Shown: positions 35,196 to 47,289, counted from the first letter of the stretch. The stretch is 64,000 nucleotides of DNA from Astrothelium macrocarpum (GCA_021030915.1 JAGEMR010000109.1:1-64000); one strand, 5' to 3'. Notes: a model not told the origin generated them from the letters alone. Made by a program: numbers and translations.

Positions 35196-35856
35196 TGTCA
35201 TCACTCTCATCTCTGACGTCGATCTCGCTTTCACAGATGGCTTCACATATTGGATTTCCAGTTTTTGCTCTCGATCTTATTCCAAAAGATGGTTCATACG
35301 GTAAGGAGCACCTTTGAAATCTCGTCCGCCCAAGTCTGCTTCCTTCATGCATTCTCTAGATGTTTGCTCTGCTCGTTGTACAAGTACACAGAAAGTTTAT
35401 GGTTTTCTTTTCTTGAGACTGTATACCACGTTTTATGTCATCGGTTGCTTGTGAAGTACCACTTTGTCAGGCTTCTAATTTGTCAATTATTGTATCACAA
35501 ACATAACACTCGTTGCCGCAGGCATCATCCACATATTGATCCAACGATTAGCCTAATAATCTTTCCATAAGTATCCTGATTTGAAATTGAATCCTTAGTG
35601 TGGTACCGAATATCTACGAATCTACTCAAAGTCTGACCCAAGAAATTTGGCAACTGCTGTCGATCTTTCTGCGACTCGGAATAAAGTTCATGCATCTCAA
35701 TCTTATCTATATGCAGCCTGCCGTATTGCATCACCGCATTATCGCGTTTCTATCCAGACCAGACAGGTACTGCAAACCATCGCGCTGATATCGAAGCTCC
35801 CTGACACCGGGTAAATGCCGAACCAGAATTTGTTTTTTTAGCGGGGAAGTTTTGGC
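35196..35856. other. Spacer between two 3' ends
   Basis: AT-rich; frames here lack domain features. It lies between the 3' ends of the + uncharacterised gene and the - LOG gene. Confidence 0.5.
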
Positions 35857-36629
35857 CTATTTCTCATTCCATTCAAGATTGAATCTTCCTTCACTTTTCT
35901 GGTAGTCGTTCAAACACTGCACAACCTCCTCTGCACTCCTCGCCTCGACTAAAATCCCCGCATTAGGTGGCGCAACGAAGCCATGCGTTACTGCCGTTTT
36001 GACCCATGTTATTAATCCATCCCAGTATCCTTCCACATTGAACACGACGATGCCTTTGGCATGAATTCCTAATTGGTTCCAAGTCACAACCTCCATCAAC
36101 TCCTCCAATGTACCGTACCCTCCGCTCAAAGCTACGAAGCCGCTCCCCTCGCCGCCTGCAATCACTTCCTTCGCCATCATCTGCTTTCGCGAGTGCATAT
36201 CCGCCACTACTGTCGTGCGCCCAAACACCTGCTCATCCAACAGGCGTTGCGCCTCGTGCTCCACACTCGTTGAGCTGGGATCGTAGCCCTGTTCGAACTT
36301 CACAAGAGCAGCAGGGATGACACCGTGCACAGCTTGCGGTCCGCTGAGCGCAACGAGAGTTCTGGCCAGCTCGCCCATGATGCCAACGGTACCACCACCA
36401 TAGACAAGTGAGATGTTGTGAGCATGGAAGGTTTGGGCAAGGGCACGGGCGGCAGCCATGTGAGCGGGAGATGTGCCGGGGGAGGCACCGCAACTAAAGC
36501 ATATGTCATCAGTGAAGCTCAGTAGATAGTCGACAGTCGTGGTACATACAAGACGCAGACGACTGGCCCTTTCTTGGCGCTAGTATTAGATACCGAAGTG
36601 CCGTCCTGCAAGGTGCTTGTTGCTGCCAT
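35857..36629 (-). CDS. LOG-family phosphoribohydrolase (lysine-decarboxylase-like fold)
   Basis: The family releases free base from nucleotide 5'-monophosphates, classically cytokinin ribotides, although in fungi the real substrate is often unknown. Exons are 36629-36550 and 36493-35857, giving 238 residues. The N-terminal strand VCVFCGASPG is split by the 56-nt intron in the Phe codon. Then come LVYGGGTVGIMG, MHSRKQMM (Arg129, Lys130) and the nucleotide-binding loop at 150-158, which reads SGGYGTLEE instead of the usual PGGYGTLEE. The conserved Glu pair and the Arg are kept, so activity is plausible. It is divergent from the CLPTM1-like gene. Confidence 0.9.
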
Positions 36630-37170
36630 ATTAGAGAAAGTGCCCAATGCAGACAACTTAGACCTGGTGTGGAAAGGGCTCTTTGAAGAAGATAATAGTA
36701 CTTTGTATTGTGAACAGCGTATTAGTTGCTATCTGTAAGCCATATAGCGAGCAGACGCTTTAAGTAAGCTCAACACAATATCACTGAGAACCCCAACGGT
36801 CAACGCGGTTTTAGAATTGGTTACGAGGATGTCCAATTAGAAACGCACACAGAAGCACACTGGTACTGCAGGCGCCGCCAGGATCACACTCTCGGCACAG
36901 AACCGCCAATGTGCAACAAAGGCCGCCCGCGCCATCCACGTCTCCTCTGGCACGAAATGCAGAGTGGGTGATCTAAGGTGGACGCGTCTGGTTGCATCAT
37001 CGCGCGGCGGAAAAGCGACCCCGGCGGAAACAACGGGGTAGGCTAATCTTTTTTTTGGACCTAGCCGTCTCTCAGCCAAGATCTCGTACCAGGCTATACA
37101 GCTCCCTTGACAGGCTCGGAATTGCAGACCAAGGTCAGCGCTACTAGCTTCTTGCGTAGACTTTGACAAA
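36630..37170. other. Divergent promoter of LOG and CLPTM1-like genes
   Basis: A 541-base spacer; no coding features. A GGCGGAAA repeat pair occurs at about 37009-37030. Confidence 0.6.
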
Positions 37171-39185
37171 ATGCCAGACGCAACTGGGAGACCGCAACAG
37201 CAGGGGCAGCAGCAAGACGGATGGGTGAGGCAGAATTTGATTATTAGTTGAAGATGAAACTGACAATAAACTAGGCATGGATGCAAAAAATCGCCCAAAG
37301 CATCGGCATATTTCTGCTGGTCCAATTCGCCATGAATCAATTCATGGGGAACAAGTCAAACACCAATTCTGCCAGCAATGTCCCAGGAGCAAACGATCCT
37401 ATACCGGCTTTTGGCGACAGACCCTCTTCTGCCGATCCAGAAGGCCCATATAATCCGGTACCGCAGAATATCGCTCCTATGTGGCCGCAAGATACGCTCT
37501 TAGATATAAGCATGTACATATCGACCTCCTTGGCCATGCCATCCCTGAAGTCAATGCCAAGAGAGTCCCTCATCTTCGAAGAAAAGAATTTCAGACTAGG
37601 CAATTGGAGTGACAGCCGTGAGATTGCAACCACCATCGACCTTCCAAGACAGGTGCAAAATAATCACACTTTATGGGGACACTTTTATGTTGCGCAATCT
37701 GGGACACCCTTGGACCCTACGGCGCCAGGATATAATGTTGCTGCTGCATATCATTTCTTCAGACCATTAACGCAGCATTTGCCTAGAAAGAAGATTAGGA
37801 AAACAAGGAGTCTTCTCGCAGCCAGTAATGAGACGGAATTGGTAGAAGAAGAACCCGAATCAAAGGCAACTGTCGTTGCAAACTACTATCATCCAAACTT
37901 CACGCTCTCTCTGATTCCAGATGCTGGTATTCAAAAATATCCTCAGCTCCATCCAGCAGTTCGCCAGCACATTGCTTTAGAAAGCACAGGCGCGAGGGAT
38001 AATTCAGGCCAGAATGGGTGGTATTATCCAGTTCTGTTCTGGAACACTTTTTGGCAATTAAGAGATCACATGACGGAACTCAATGAAACAACTAAGACGT
38101 TGCCGCTGCGTATCGATCTAAACCACCAAGCAAATTGGAAATTCAGTATCATTGCCAGCATGGACATGGGCATGAAAGAAACCGCACGTAAAGCTGCAGC
38201 AGGTGAAGTGACAACAGGAGGGGATGGCTCGGAATTCGAAGAAGTCAAACGCATCCTTCTTGATAGCAATCCCATCCTCCTCATGACTACCGGTGTGGTC
38301 ACTGTCCTCCATACCGTATTTGAGATGCTCGCCTTCAAGAACGACGTAAGCCACTGGCGCAAAAAGAAAGACAACGTGGGAACGAGCGTTCGCACCATCC
38401 TTGCAAACGTCATCATGCAAGGCATCATCTTCCTCTACCTCATGGACAACAACGAGAACACGTCCTGGATGATCCTCTTCGGCCAAGGCATGGGTATCGC
38501 CATCGAAGCTTGGAAAATCACCAAAGCTGTCAACGTCCGTGTCCGGCCAACAGCCCCTGGGTCTTTCCTTCCCTACACGGTCCAGTTCGAAGACAAGCAT
38601 GTACTCTCCGATTCCGAAAAGAAGACCCAAGAATACGACCAAATCGCATTCAAGTATCTCTACATTGTCGCCATACCCTTGCTCCTCGCCTACGCCGGCT
38701 ACAGCCTCGTTTACGAGACCCACAAGTCCTGGTATTCGTTCGTCATCACGACGCTCGTGGGCTCTGTTTATGCCTACGGCTTCCTCATGATGGTGCCTTC
38801 GCTTTACATCAACTACCGGCTCCAGTCGGTCGCGCACATGCCTGCCCGCGCCATGACGTACAAGTTCCTCAACACCTTCATCGATGACTTATTCGCCTTC
38901 ACTATCAAGATGCCCACGCTACATCGGTTGGCAACGCTGCGTGACGATGTCATTTTCTTCGTGTACTTGTACCAGAGCTGGAAGTACAAGGTGGATTACA
39001 CGCGTGTGAATGAGTTTGGGCAGGGAGGCGATGACGAGGAGGTAGAAGAGAAACAGGCGAACAAGCCGTTGGTTGCTGCGGCAGATGGAGATGCGAAGGT
39101 GAAAGAAGGAATTGAGGGGATCAAGAGTTCGGATGCTAAGGCAACCGGAAAGGTACAGGATGCCGCTGCGAGAAAGAGAAAGTAA
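37171..39185 (+). CDS. CLPTM1-family multipass membrane protein
   Basis: Related to human CLPTM1/CLPTM1L, ER/Golgi membrane proteins linked to receptor trafficking and lipid scrambling. Exons are 37171-37224 and 37275-39185 (50-nt intron), 654 residues. Exon 1 encodes a Gln/Gly-rich cytosolic tip; the first membrane span follows (IAQSIGIFLLVQFAM). A large luminal domain contains DISMYIS, LWGHFYVAQSG, YYHPNFTLSLI and NGWYYPVLFWNTFW, all family hallmarks. The C-terminal half has about five spans, with the conserved NWKFSIIASMD, GMGIAIEAWKITKA and YSLVYETHKSWYSF. It ends with a charged tail rich in Lys, Glu and Ala. The start at 37171 gives the expected in-frame splice; starting at the ATG 37281 would drop 36 residues. 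Confidence 0.93.
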
Positions 39186-39676
39186 TGCGCTGTAATGAAA
39201 GTATTCCATCGCTGGCCTTTGCTTGTATTATTTTTCGTTATGTAGACATGATGACCGAGTAGCAAGATATCATCCAACCTGATAGATGTATGTATCATGT
39301 TTATAGGGGTTCGACTTATTGATCGAAGTACTACTGAGACCATAGAACTTAGCTTCGATTCGAATACCAAATTCATGAGATTACGACATGGCCATCTCGA
39401 ATAAATCAAATCCTAATGTTTGAGACAATTTCGGCCTCGATCGTGCGCGTTACAATGACTGTAACTATTCAATACCAGTTCGATCATCTTCGATGTCATC
39501 TGCCATTTTACCTGCTTTTGCTGTGATCATCTCAATCTAATTTGGCTGCGGCTCATGGTTACCCAGGCATGATCGGGCATCACCTCAGCCGGTTCTCCCG
39601 AACATCTATCGCCTGCAAACTCCATTATGAAGCAAGATAAACCCACCTTCTCCCCCAAAGCTTAGTCATGAGCACT
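39186..39676. other. Convergent 3' spacer
   Basis: Between the 3' ends of the CLPTM1-like gene (+) and the regulator (-). No gene seen. Confidence 0.6.
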
Positions 39677-41248
39677 CTATCCGTCCAGATCTTTTGCACC
39701 CCAGCATTCACATAGGTCTCGTATCACATGTTCTACGTTCCACCCAATTTCCTTGGACATAGTCCACAAAAGTTCGCGGAGAGCCCTGCGATGTTCGCGA
39801 TGACTTAAAAAGCGGCCGCAGAATGAGAGTGGGCCAAACGAATTGACGCGTGCAGGAATGGACGGATTGGTCGAGCACAAGCCGATGATGTCGAGCGCAT
39901 AGGCCTCAAGGGTATCATCCAGGTTGGAAATGCGTGCATGAGAAGGCGCTGAGAGATATAAAAGCATGCTGGCAATGTAGAGATATTGGACTGTTGCGAC
40001 GTGATACGGTCGTAGCATCCATAGCGAAGGAAAGGGATGATTTCCGGGCTTTGGAGCAAGCGAGTACGGTGAGAAGCTGAGAGGCAGCTGAGTTCGAAAA
40101 TTCGTAAGCTCTTCCTCTAGAAAATGCCAGTCATCGGATGCCTCTTCGGATCGCGCATAGCCCCAACAAAAATCTATAACTTTGGCTAAGATGTATGTTA
40201 CTATGTTAGCATAGTCATGAGGTAGACCAGTCATAGCCGTTGGTGAGACCGCTCTGGTGTCAATTTTCATCCGCATTGGACGTCGAAGCTCTAGCGCTAC
40301 AGTTATGTCTTCTCGGACATAGTTCCAAAATCCAGCCTGGACCAATCCCCATTTCTCTAGATCGATGGACTGCGCGGCAGCAAAGGAGAAAGCTCCCAGT
40401 AGATGGTCCTGGTTCCGAGTGTCACCATTGAGTATTTCATAGGAGCGTAAAAGGCAGGTGGCTGCAAGATATTCAGCTTGTCGGGAAGCGTCGTACGTCT
40501 CTAGCGCAGCAATCAAGTCCTTTAAGCAAGCCTCATGCAGTTTGAGCACCTCGGATGATGAATAACTGCTCGTTCTGCTTCGATGAACTGCCGAAAAGGC
40601 AAGTACCGCCTTGAACAGAACTGGGGTTTCCAGAGCCTTGGGCGGAACAAACTCTGCAAAAAGCGCATGCGGGTCATTTAGATCGTACCAAGGAGCCAAG
40701 ATCTCGATGTAATGATGAAACAGGTTTGCAATCACCGGGTCCCGAAGACTTTGTTGGGAGCCGTGAGTGTCGATGCCCTCCTGCTCATTTGAGTCAAGAT
40801 AGTCGACTTGAACCAAGCCCGGATCTCGATGAGCTGACCAGTTTTCAGGATTCGCTGAAGATGCTGCAGGAGAACTGTGCTGAACGTGCGTCGACTCGCT
40901 TGCAAAGCTAGGTAATTGGTCATAGGAAATACCGGATTGGGAATTAGGAGAGCATGCTGGCGTGGCCCAGTGGCTTTGGGACGGAAGTTTAGGTGCTGTC
41001 AGCTGTACTTCTAGATGGCGACATTGGCGGCCTTTCTTGGAGCAGTTCCGGCAGATGGGTAAATTCTCGTCGCCTTCTGAGATCAATACGATGCTTACAC
41101 TCGTGAATGCAGGTTTTTCTACATTTGATCTTGCGGTCTCTGCAGGTCAAGCTTTGCCGGCGTCAACGAATGATTCGAATGGAAGCCGACGGGATGCTAT
41201 GTACCACGCTATTCGTAGATTCAGCTTCGCTATTGCTCTGAGGATTGA
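39677..41248 (-). CDS. Zn2Cys6 transcription factor (start not resolved)
   Basis: A fungal binuclear zinc-cluster regulator. Secure exons are 41248 (or just upstream)-41205, 41151-41123 (29 nt) and 41073-39677. Together they give the full cluster CLTCRDRKIKC followed by ICRNC and GRQC, spaced C-x2-C-x6-C-x6-C-x2-C-x6-C. Two introns (53 and 49 nt) split the first and third cysteine codons. The rest, about 430 residues, is a helical fungal-specific regulatory domain with YAEFVPPKALETPVLFKAVL-like helices. The N-terminus is uncertain: the nearest ATG frame (41498-41280) would need a 31-nt intron (41279-41249), shorter than usual. It is divergent from the PhyH gene and a plausible regulator of the neighbouring oxidative genes. 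Confidence 0.82.
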
Positions 41249-41605
41249 CTGTAGATGTCAGCCTACATTTTGAACTCACTGATCTGGGCATCTGTGGTTG
41301 CATTAGCAAGGAATTCCGTCTAAGAAGAGATAGGGGTAGCCGAGGTTTGAAGAGCGGTGGTTGGCCAGTCCTTTCCGTTCCACCAGAAATCTCGGGAACG
41401 TCTCCTGAACTTGCAATCAACACTTTTCCAATCCTAAAGCCTAAACGTGAGGCATTGTGAGCCCGCTGCTTGTCTCCCTGAGGTTCGATTGATGACATGG
41501 CTTCGAGAATAAAGATCCAGATACGACTCAGGATGAATGCAACAGTAGGCTCTTTGCACAATCATAGGCGTGTATTCAAACTTGCAGAAGTCCAGGTTTG
41601 TAACT

Positions 41606-42746
41606 ATGACTTTTCAACTTGTTTCTAAATTCTCTCGCTCTATGGGACAAAAGGCTCGGATGAGTGGTATAATGAGCAGCATCTGCCGCAGAAATTTGTC
41701 GTGTTTACCTCTTATCGTCAGACCCGGACAAGACGAACTCGCCACAAATTCTTTATCGTGGAGGAATTTACAAGTTGCGACTAGGGCGCTTCACCGTGAT
41801 GGGCTTATTGTCATCGAAGGCGTTTTGGATCACAAGCTGCTTGATGCTTTGAATGAGAAAATGGTCACAGATGCACACACATTACAATCCGCAGGAGACA
41901 GTATGCCATACAACTACAACAAGGGGTTCGTCTTTTTTTCAAATATGATTCATTCTCCAACTGACAGTAATTGTAGTAACATTCAACAGGATCCTCCTTT
42001 GATACAAGAGCACTTTTCGCCACAAATCTTCCTCAACCCGTTTGTTCGCCAAGTCTTATCATCCGTTATGGGACCACGAGTACGTCTCTCATTCGTGTCC
42101 GGTAACACTGCAATGCCACCAACTCCAGAATTGCCTCCCAAATCACAGCCTGTGCATGCTGATACGGATTTTGATCACCCTTCGTGTCCCTTTGCCTATG
42201 TCGCGAACATTCCCCTCGTCGATATGACAGTGGAGAACGGTAGTACAGAAGTGTGGTTAGGAACTCATACCGATGCTGGGGTTTGGCAGCAGGAGGGTAC
42301 CCACGGTGAGCGAGCTAGTGGACGCATCAGAAAGGACCTTCTTGAAGAGCGGCGAGTTATACGGCCACCTTCTCAGCCGGTTGTGAAGAAAGGTTCGATA
42401 ATCGTGAGAGACTTGAGATTGTGGCATGCAGGCAAACCGAACTTCAGCAATCAAGTAAGGGTCATGTTAGCAATGACGCACTTTGCCCAATGGTTCAGGT
42501 TAGTTCCAGTGAGATACATTTTGTGGTATCAAGTTTCGGAACTAATCCAGCCTGTTTAGAAACTCGCTGCGCGTTGAATTCGCTCAAGAACTGGAACAGG
42601 TTTTGGAAAGCGCTGGAGGCGATTTTCAAATCCACGCCGATTTCATGCCTGCTGCCGCAATTCGAGAGAACTACTTGAAGAGGCCATTCGGAAATGCGTA
42701 CGACTTCGATCAAGCAGATCGCCTTGAAGAAATATTCCGAGTTTAG
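41606..42746 (+). CDS. Phytanoyl-CoA dioxygenase (PhyH) family oxygenase
   Basis: An Fe(II)/2-oxoglutarate-type oxygenase. Exons are 41606-42498 and 42560-42746 (61-nt intron), 359 residues if ATG 41606 is used; later in-frame ATGs exist before the conserved domain. The domain starts at about ALHRDGLIVIEGVLD. Metal ligands are His184 and Asp186 in VHADTD and His274 in LWHAGKP, with a downstream Arg (QVRVML) suited to bind 2-oxoglutarate. A motif NGSTEVWLGTHTD lies between them. The C-terminus (HADFMPAAAIRENYLKRP) resembles fungal secondary-metabolism and toxin-modifying PhyH enzymes rather than peroxisomal phytanoyl-CoA hydroxylase, and there is no PTS1. Substrate unknown. Confidence 0.88.
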
Positions 42747-42992
42747 TATGCTGATTTTTTACCTTCGGATTTTTGTGAAAGACAGTCGAATGCCAAGACA
42801 CATATGGTGATTGCAACGAAAAAGTTTTGGATTAGAGAACAAGCCTGATATACAACCAAAATTCAGTTAAAAGTGTGAGCATCTCTCTGCCAAGAGTTTT
42901 TAAGACAAGTGATATCACCGGAGATACGTCATCCGTAATATGTATCTCAGCTCAGTCTCTAAATCTTAGTATTCATAAAGCAGCTCTTGGAA

Positions 42993-43970
42993 CTAAAAGT
43001 CCACCCTCACTACCTTTGCAGACTTCACCACTCCGTCACTCAAAGGATTTTTTAAACCACCATCAGTCGTGAAATACGCTGATTTCCCCTCTTTGGACTT
43101 TACCCAGACACCAGCGGTCGGTCCGAGCAATGCCGGATTGTGCTCACTTCCTTCCGCAGCGACGGTCATGCCTTCCATCGTCTGCTCCGTACCCCAGCGG
43201 TCTAGTGGAATCTTCAAAATAGTGTTCTCGCGATGCGTCGTCACATAAGCTACGGGACCCGAGGCCGCTTTATCATCAATGATCAAGTCGTCTCCTTGCA
43301 TCCCCGTTGCAAACGCATGTGCCTCCCCGAGCGGCTCCAAAGTGTTGTCATATATACTCACGCGGCAGAACAACCGTTGCTGTGTGCTGGTGTAGTATAC
43401 ATATCCAGTTGTCGGCGAATACTTGAGCCCGTTCACTCCAGGCTGAAAGTCTGGTAGGACTAATTCCGCCGCCATGGTGGAATGCGATAACCAGACCTTC
43501 GCGTGTGCCTGCTTGGGAGGGAAACTTGACAGATCCAGATCGATGCGCCAAATGCACGAACCAAAGCTGTCGGCTGCGAGGAGCACCGAATCCGAAAGCG
43601 CACAGAAGCCGTTTAAAGCCTTGGTTTCTGATGGGAAGGTGAAGATTGGACGAGGTTTGCCGCCAGTGCCAATGTTGGCAGTGTCAATGACATGTAAGTA
43701 GGATTTGCGAGAGCCAAGGCCAAGAAGGTCACTGGTAAGCATGTAAAAGACATTGGCATTCTGCGGCGCGGGTATGATGCCCATGGTCCATTGATCTGCT
43801 GCGAAAGTATGGACCAGTAGCGGAGCGACTGGTGTGCCAGCAAAGGGCGGAATAAAGTAAAGCTCCTGCCTGTTGGCACAACTGACGAAGAGTCCACCGT
43901 CTTCATGCATCGCGATGTTCTCTAGGAAGTAGCCTGGAGGGAAGATTGAAACAACGGAGGTCTTGGCCAT
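42993..43970 (-). CDS. SMP-30/gluconolactonase-like beta-propeller protein
   Basis: A single exon of 325 residues with ATG at 43970-43968 and TAG at 42995-42993. The sequence shows the six-bladed propeller pattern: repeated GLFVSC, FYMLTSDLLGL, VLLAADSFGSCIWRIDL, GVNGLKYSPTTGYVYYT and GDDLIIDD. The NGLKYSP and GDDLIIDD segments match the calcium-binding blades of SMP-30/LRE-type lactonases and related fungal proteins. There is no signal peptide. Hydrolysis of a lactone is possible by family, but the real reaction is not known; many fungal members are uncharacterised. It is convergent with the PhyH gene and on the same strand as the monooxygenase. Confidence 0.82.
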   Translation of the reverse strand: MAKTSVVSIFPPGYFLENIAMHEDGGLFVSCANRQELYFIPPFAGTPVAPLLVHTFAADQWTMGIIPAPQNANVFYMLTSDLLGLGSRKSYLHVIDTANIGTGGKPRPIFTFPSETKALNGFCALSDSVLLAADSFGSCIWRIDLDLSSFPPKQAHAKVWLSHSTMAAELVLPDFQPGVNGLKYSPTTGYVYYTSTQQRLFCRVSIYDNTLEPLGEAHAFATGMQGDDLIIDDKAASGPVAYVTTHRENTILKIPLDRWGTEQTMEGMTVAAEGSEHNPALLGPTAGVWVKSKEGKSAYFTTDGGLKNPLSDGVVKSAKVVRVDF

Positions 43971-45393
43971 TATCTAACAAGTTGTAGCACTTTAATATGC
44001 AAAAAAAATCCTCATGGAATGAATGATTTTGATATCGACGTTAAAGGTTTCAGGACTGGAAAAGGATAGATGGCAGACTTACATGCCTACGGAAGGTCAT
44101 ATGAAGGCTAGGCGTGAAAATACTAACAGTCAATCGCAGCCAGGTATGATGGCCTTATAAATCCAACACCGAATACCCGGTGGCACAAACTTTTGAACGT
44201 TTTAGCCGGAATAAGATGTCGGCATGGCCGCACATGCGAGCCACCTCTTGCCCGTTAATATGGAGGATGAATCGGATTCACAACAATAATTGTCCTGTCG
44301 ATTTAGATCTATGATCACAGGGAATACGTTCACAATGATATGATGATGAATGACAACTGTGATTGGCTGGCGTATAGCTGACCAATCATTTTGTAGGATC
44401 ACTAGTTCTTTACATAAACACTAGTCCACTTCAAGATACCTTACCTAAGAGTATACTGGCCAGATATAATTCCGACTAACTTCGTAGATCAATACAAAGG
44501 ACCGTCAGATCGGTCCTTCAAACTTCCAATAGTAAACATGTGGATTGCAAAGTTTAGGGCGCGATGCTGCCTTATTCCATTTCAAAAGGATCGATAAATA
44601 CCTTCAAGAGGTGAAAGCAGTCACCATTGAGAACCCATATATTATGGGAAACGCCATATGATACTGTTGGATACTTAGAATTCCCCCCAAAAGAGGCCAT
44701 CTCGTGAGTCCAGTCGGTCATCGGCTATGTCAACTCTCGCAGGTCAAGCTCTAACAATCAACATTCAGTTCGGCGCGCGTTTCCATACGCGAGAGCTTGG
44801 CGAGCACTTCCTCGGCTCTGCCAAACCCCTTGCGAACGTGTTTGACCTTTGTCCGGCAAATTGTAGAAATCGTCATTGTAGTAATACATGCACACATGAA
44901 AGCCGTGTATGAAACTGTCGCGCATGAGACTTTTCCACGATGCCGTGATCCAGCTCAGACCTGGGGTAGCACCTGGGAAGAGCCTACGGGAGTGTTGGGG
45001 GATTTTGGAGCAATATCAGGGATGGGACGTGTCGGCTTCTACAAATAGTCTGGCACTATACAGAATGATTTCGATGTCCAAGTCTCATAGTTTACGCAGT
45101 AATCTTCCAAATAATTGGGAACCGTAGATTTTGGTGAAACTTATGGCCTATCGGTATCTTTGTTTAAAAATTATAGTAAGATTTGGAATAGAGCTCTGCC
45201 CTGTATCAAAAACATTTAAACCACAAATTAAACACATAAGAAAGAAGAGCGACGAACGAGCTGCAACAGACATCCCAGTCATGAGAAGAAAGGTTATCGT
45301 GACGTCGTCTAATCTCACCTATTGAGAAGCTGCAAGGATACTTGCACTCTACTGATTTTCATATGAGCCTCATACCAAAGAGTCACGCTTCTA
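43971..45393. other. Gap between the propeller gene and the monooxygenase
   Basis: About 1.4 kb, AT-rich, no firm gene. A short minus-strand frame around 44760-44880 (basic, with KVKHVRKGFGRAEEVL) ends quickly and is not recognised. It could be a remnant. Confidence 0.45.
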
Positions 45394-47289
45394 TCATCCC
45401 TCGACAGACACAGTACGGAAACCCTTCCAGCCAGGCAAGGCAGCTCTAATCTCTTCCTTGTACTTCCCGACACCGCCGGCATAATTGACCTGTTCAAAAG
45501 CTTTACCCGGGAGGCTTCCGCCCATATACGTGGATTTTGTGGTGGGGAAAAGACTGGCATCGCTGAGTTCGTTGATCCGCTTCTTCCATTCTTGGCTAGC
45601 TTCCTCTGTTGGGTCGATAAATTTGAGCCCTTGTGTATTTATCATATTGATTACATCCCTGATCCAACGACCTTGCACTTCTACGCTCGTTGGACCATTC
45701 GAGAGCAACGTGGGTCCATGAGGTCCGTACAAATGGAACATGTTCGGATAGCCAGAGATAGTAGTTCCCAGGTAGGTGTATGCGGCCTTCTTCCATTCAT
45801 CTTTTAGATATGTACCTTTGACGGATTTGAGACCCATGTTTGTCATCCCACCTGTGGTGATGTCGAATCCAGTCGCAATCGCGATCACGTCAAACTCATA
45901 GTGATTGCCGTCGCTAGTTTTGATACCAGTCTCTGTAAACTCTACAATCTCATTACCTGAAGCTTTGGATATGTCAACAACATCTACCGTCGGCCGGTTG
46001 AATTGCTCGTAGAAATTCTGCTCTAAGCAGGGACGTTTGACACCAAATGGATGTGGTGGCTCGACAGGACATAGCAAATCTCGTTTTCGAGGATCATGGA
46101 TCCGAGCCCGCTGCTTTTTTGCCCAGAAATTGTAAGCTTCTCGGTTGGCCTTCATATCGAATAGATAATCCTTGTAGTTGCCGAGCCAGTATGCGAAACC
46201 CCCGTGATCCCACAATTGCTGGTAAAATCGTTCTCGATCACTTGCAGTAACATCAAAAGTATTTTTCTCGTCCAAGTCGAAACAGAACCCACCGAAACAT
46301 CGCTCACGATAGGCGAAAAGTTCAGGATAAAATGGTTTTAGTTTATTCTGTTCATCCGCACTGAGGTCTCTTTTACCCATTGGTAAAGCAAGATTTGGTG
46401 TACCTGGGAAGTTTTGGCTTAGGCCACGTGTTTAGATGCTGACACTTACGCTGAAAGACCTTTAGTTCGCCCGCGATTGGGCCCCATTCTTGCGCGATCT
46501 GCACACCCGATGCACCAGTTCCAATGACAGCACAGCGCTTTCCGCGTACATCTACACCGTCTGCTGGCCAGAAAGATGAATGATACATGGTTCCCTTGAA
46601 TTTTTCAAGGCTCTTGAAGTCGGGAATATATCGTTTTGCTGCAAATCCCGCGGCAACAATTAAGAATCTTGCTCTGGCTGTCCGTCCATCGACAGTTCTC
46701 ACAGTCCACTTGCCTGAATCTTCATCGAACTCTGCTCCCGTTACGCACGTTTCAAAGGCGCAGTCCTTGGTCAAATTCAAGACTTTATCAACATGATCAA
46801 AATATTGCTGTAGCTCTTGGTAGTTTGGATAATTGGTACTCCAAGTCCAATCCTTCCAAACTTCTGGAATGGAAAGCTCGTATATAGGAACTTCGGAATC
46901 CACACGAGCCCCGGGGTAGACTGTTTAACCCGGTATAGTATTAGCATCCATCTTCTTCTGGAATTCTTACAAACCTAGAGGATGTGATGCTCACTGTTCC
47001 ATCGCCAAGTTCCTCCAAAATTGGTACCAGCTTCATAAAGCACGGTCTTGTAACCCTGCTTTCGCATCTCGTGAAGAAGGAACACACCGCCAAAGCCAGC
47101 ACCAATAATAAGAACATCAAGCTCGAGATTGTCTGCGTAGGGGCCCGCTATGCTACGTCGACGTCCATACTCGGATAGATCTCGATGAAGGACGCGCTCC
47201 TGACCCTCGTAGTTCTCGAATTGATGGATGCCAGACATTTCTGCCAGACCACGGATTGATAGGGCCTTTCTCAGTTGAGGCTGCTGCAT
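45394..47289 (-). CDS. Baeyer-Villiger-type flavin monooxygenase
   Basis: Uses FAD, NADPH and O2, typically to turn ketones into esters or lactones. Exons are 47289-46995, 46920-46450 and 46403-45394, 591 residues. The FAD Rossmann motif GAGFGG is at 63-68, GTWRWN ends exon 1 and YPGARVDSE follows. The Baeyer-Villiger fingerprint FKGTMYHSSFWP is at about 206-217, the NADPH Rossmann motif GTGASG at 232-237, and a C-terminal ATGFD is present. About 55 residues precede the first Rossmann strand. Introns are 74 and 46 nt. Substrate is unknown; cyclic ketones or terpenoid/polyketide ketones are typical. It is the last gene of the oxidative block and divergent from EMC7. Confidence 0.92.

Noticed and set aside
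37281..37283. ATG 37281 as start of the CLPTM1-like gene
   Set aside because: An upstream ATG (37171) joins in frame through a consensus 50-nt intron and gives a longer cytosolic N-terminus.
41280..41498. Extra N-terminal exon for the Zn2Cys6 regulator
   Set aside because: Requires a 31-nt intron, below the usual fungal minimum. It is mentioned in the gene entry but not included in the coordinates.
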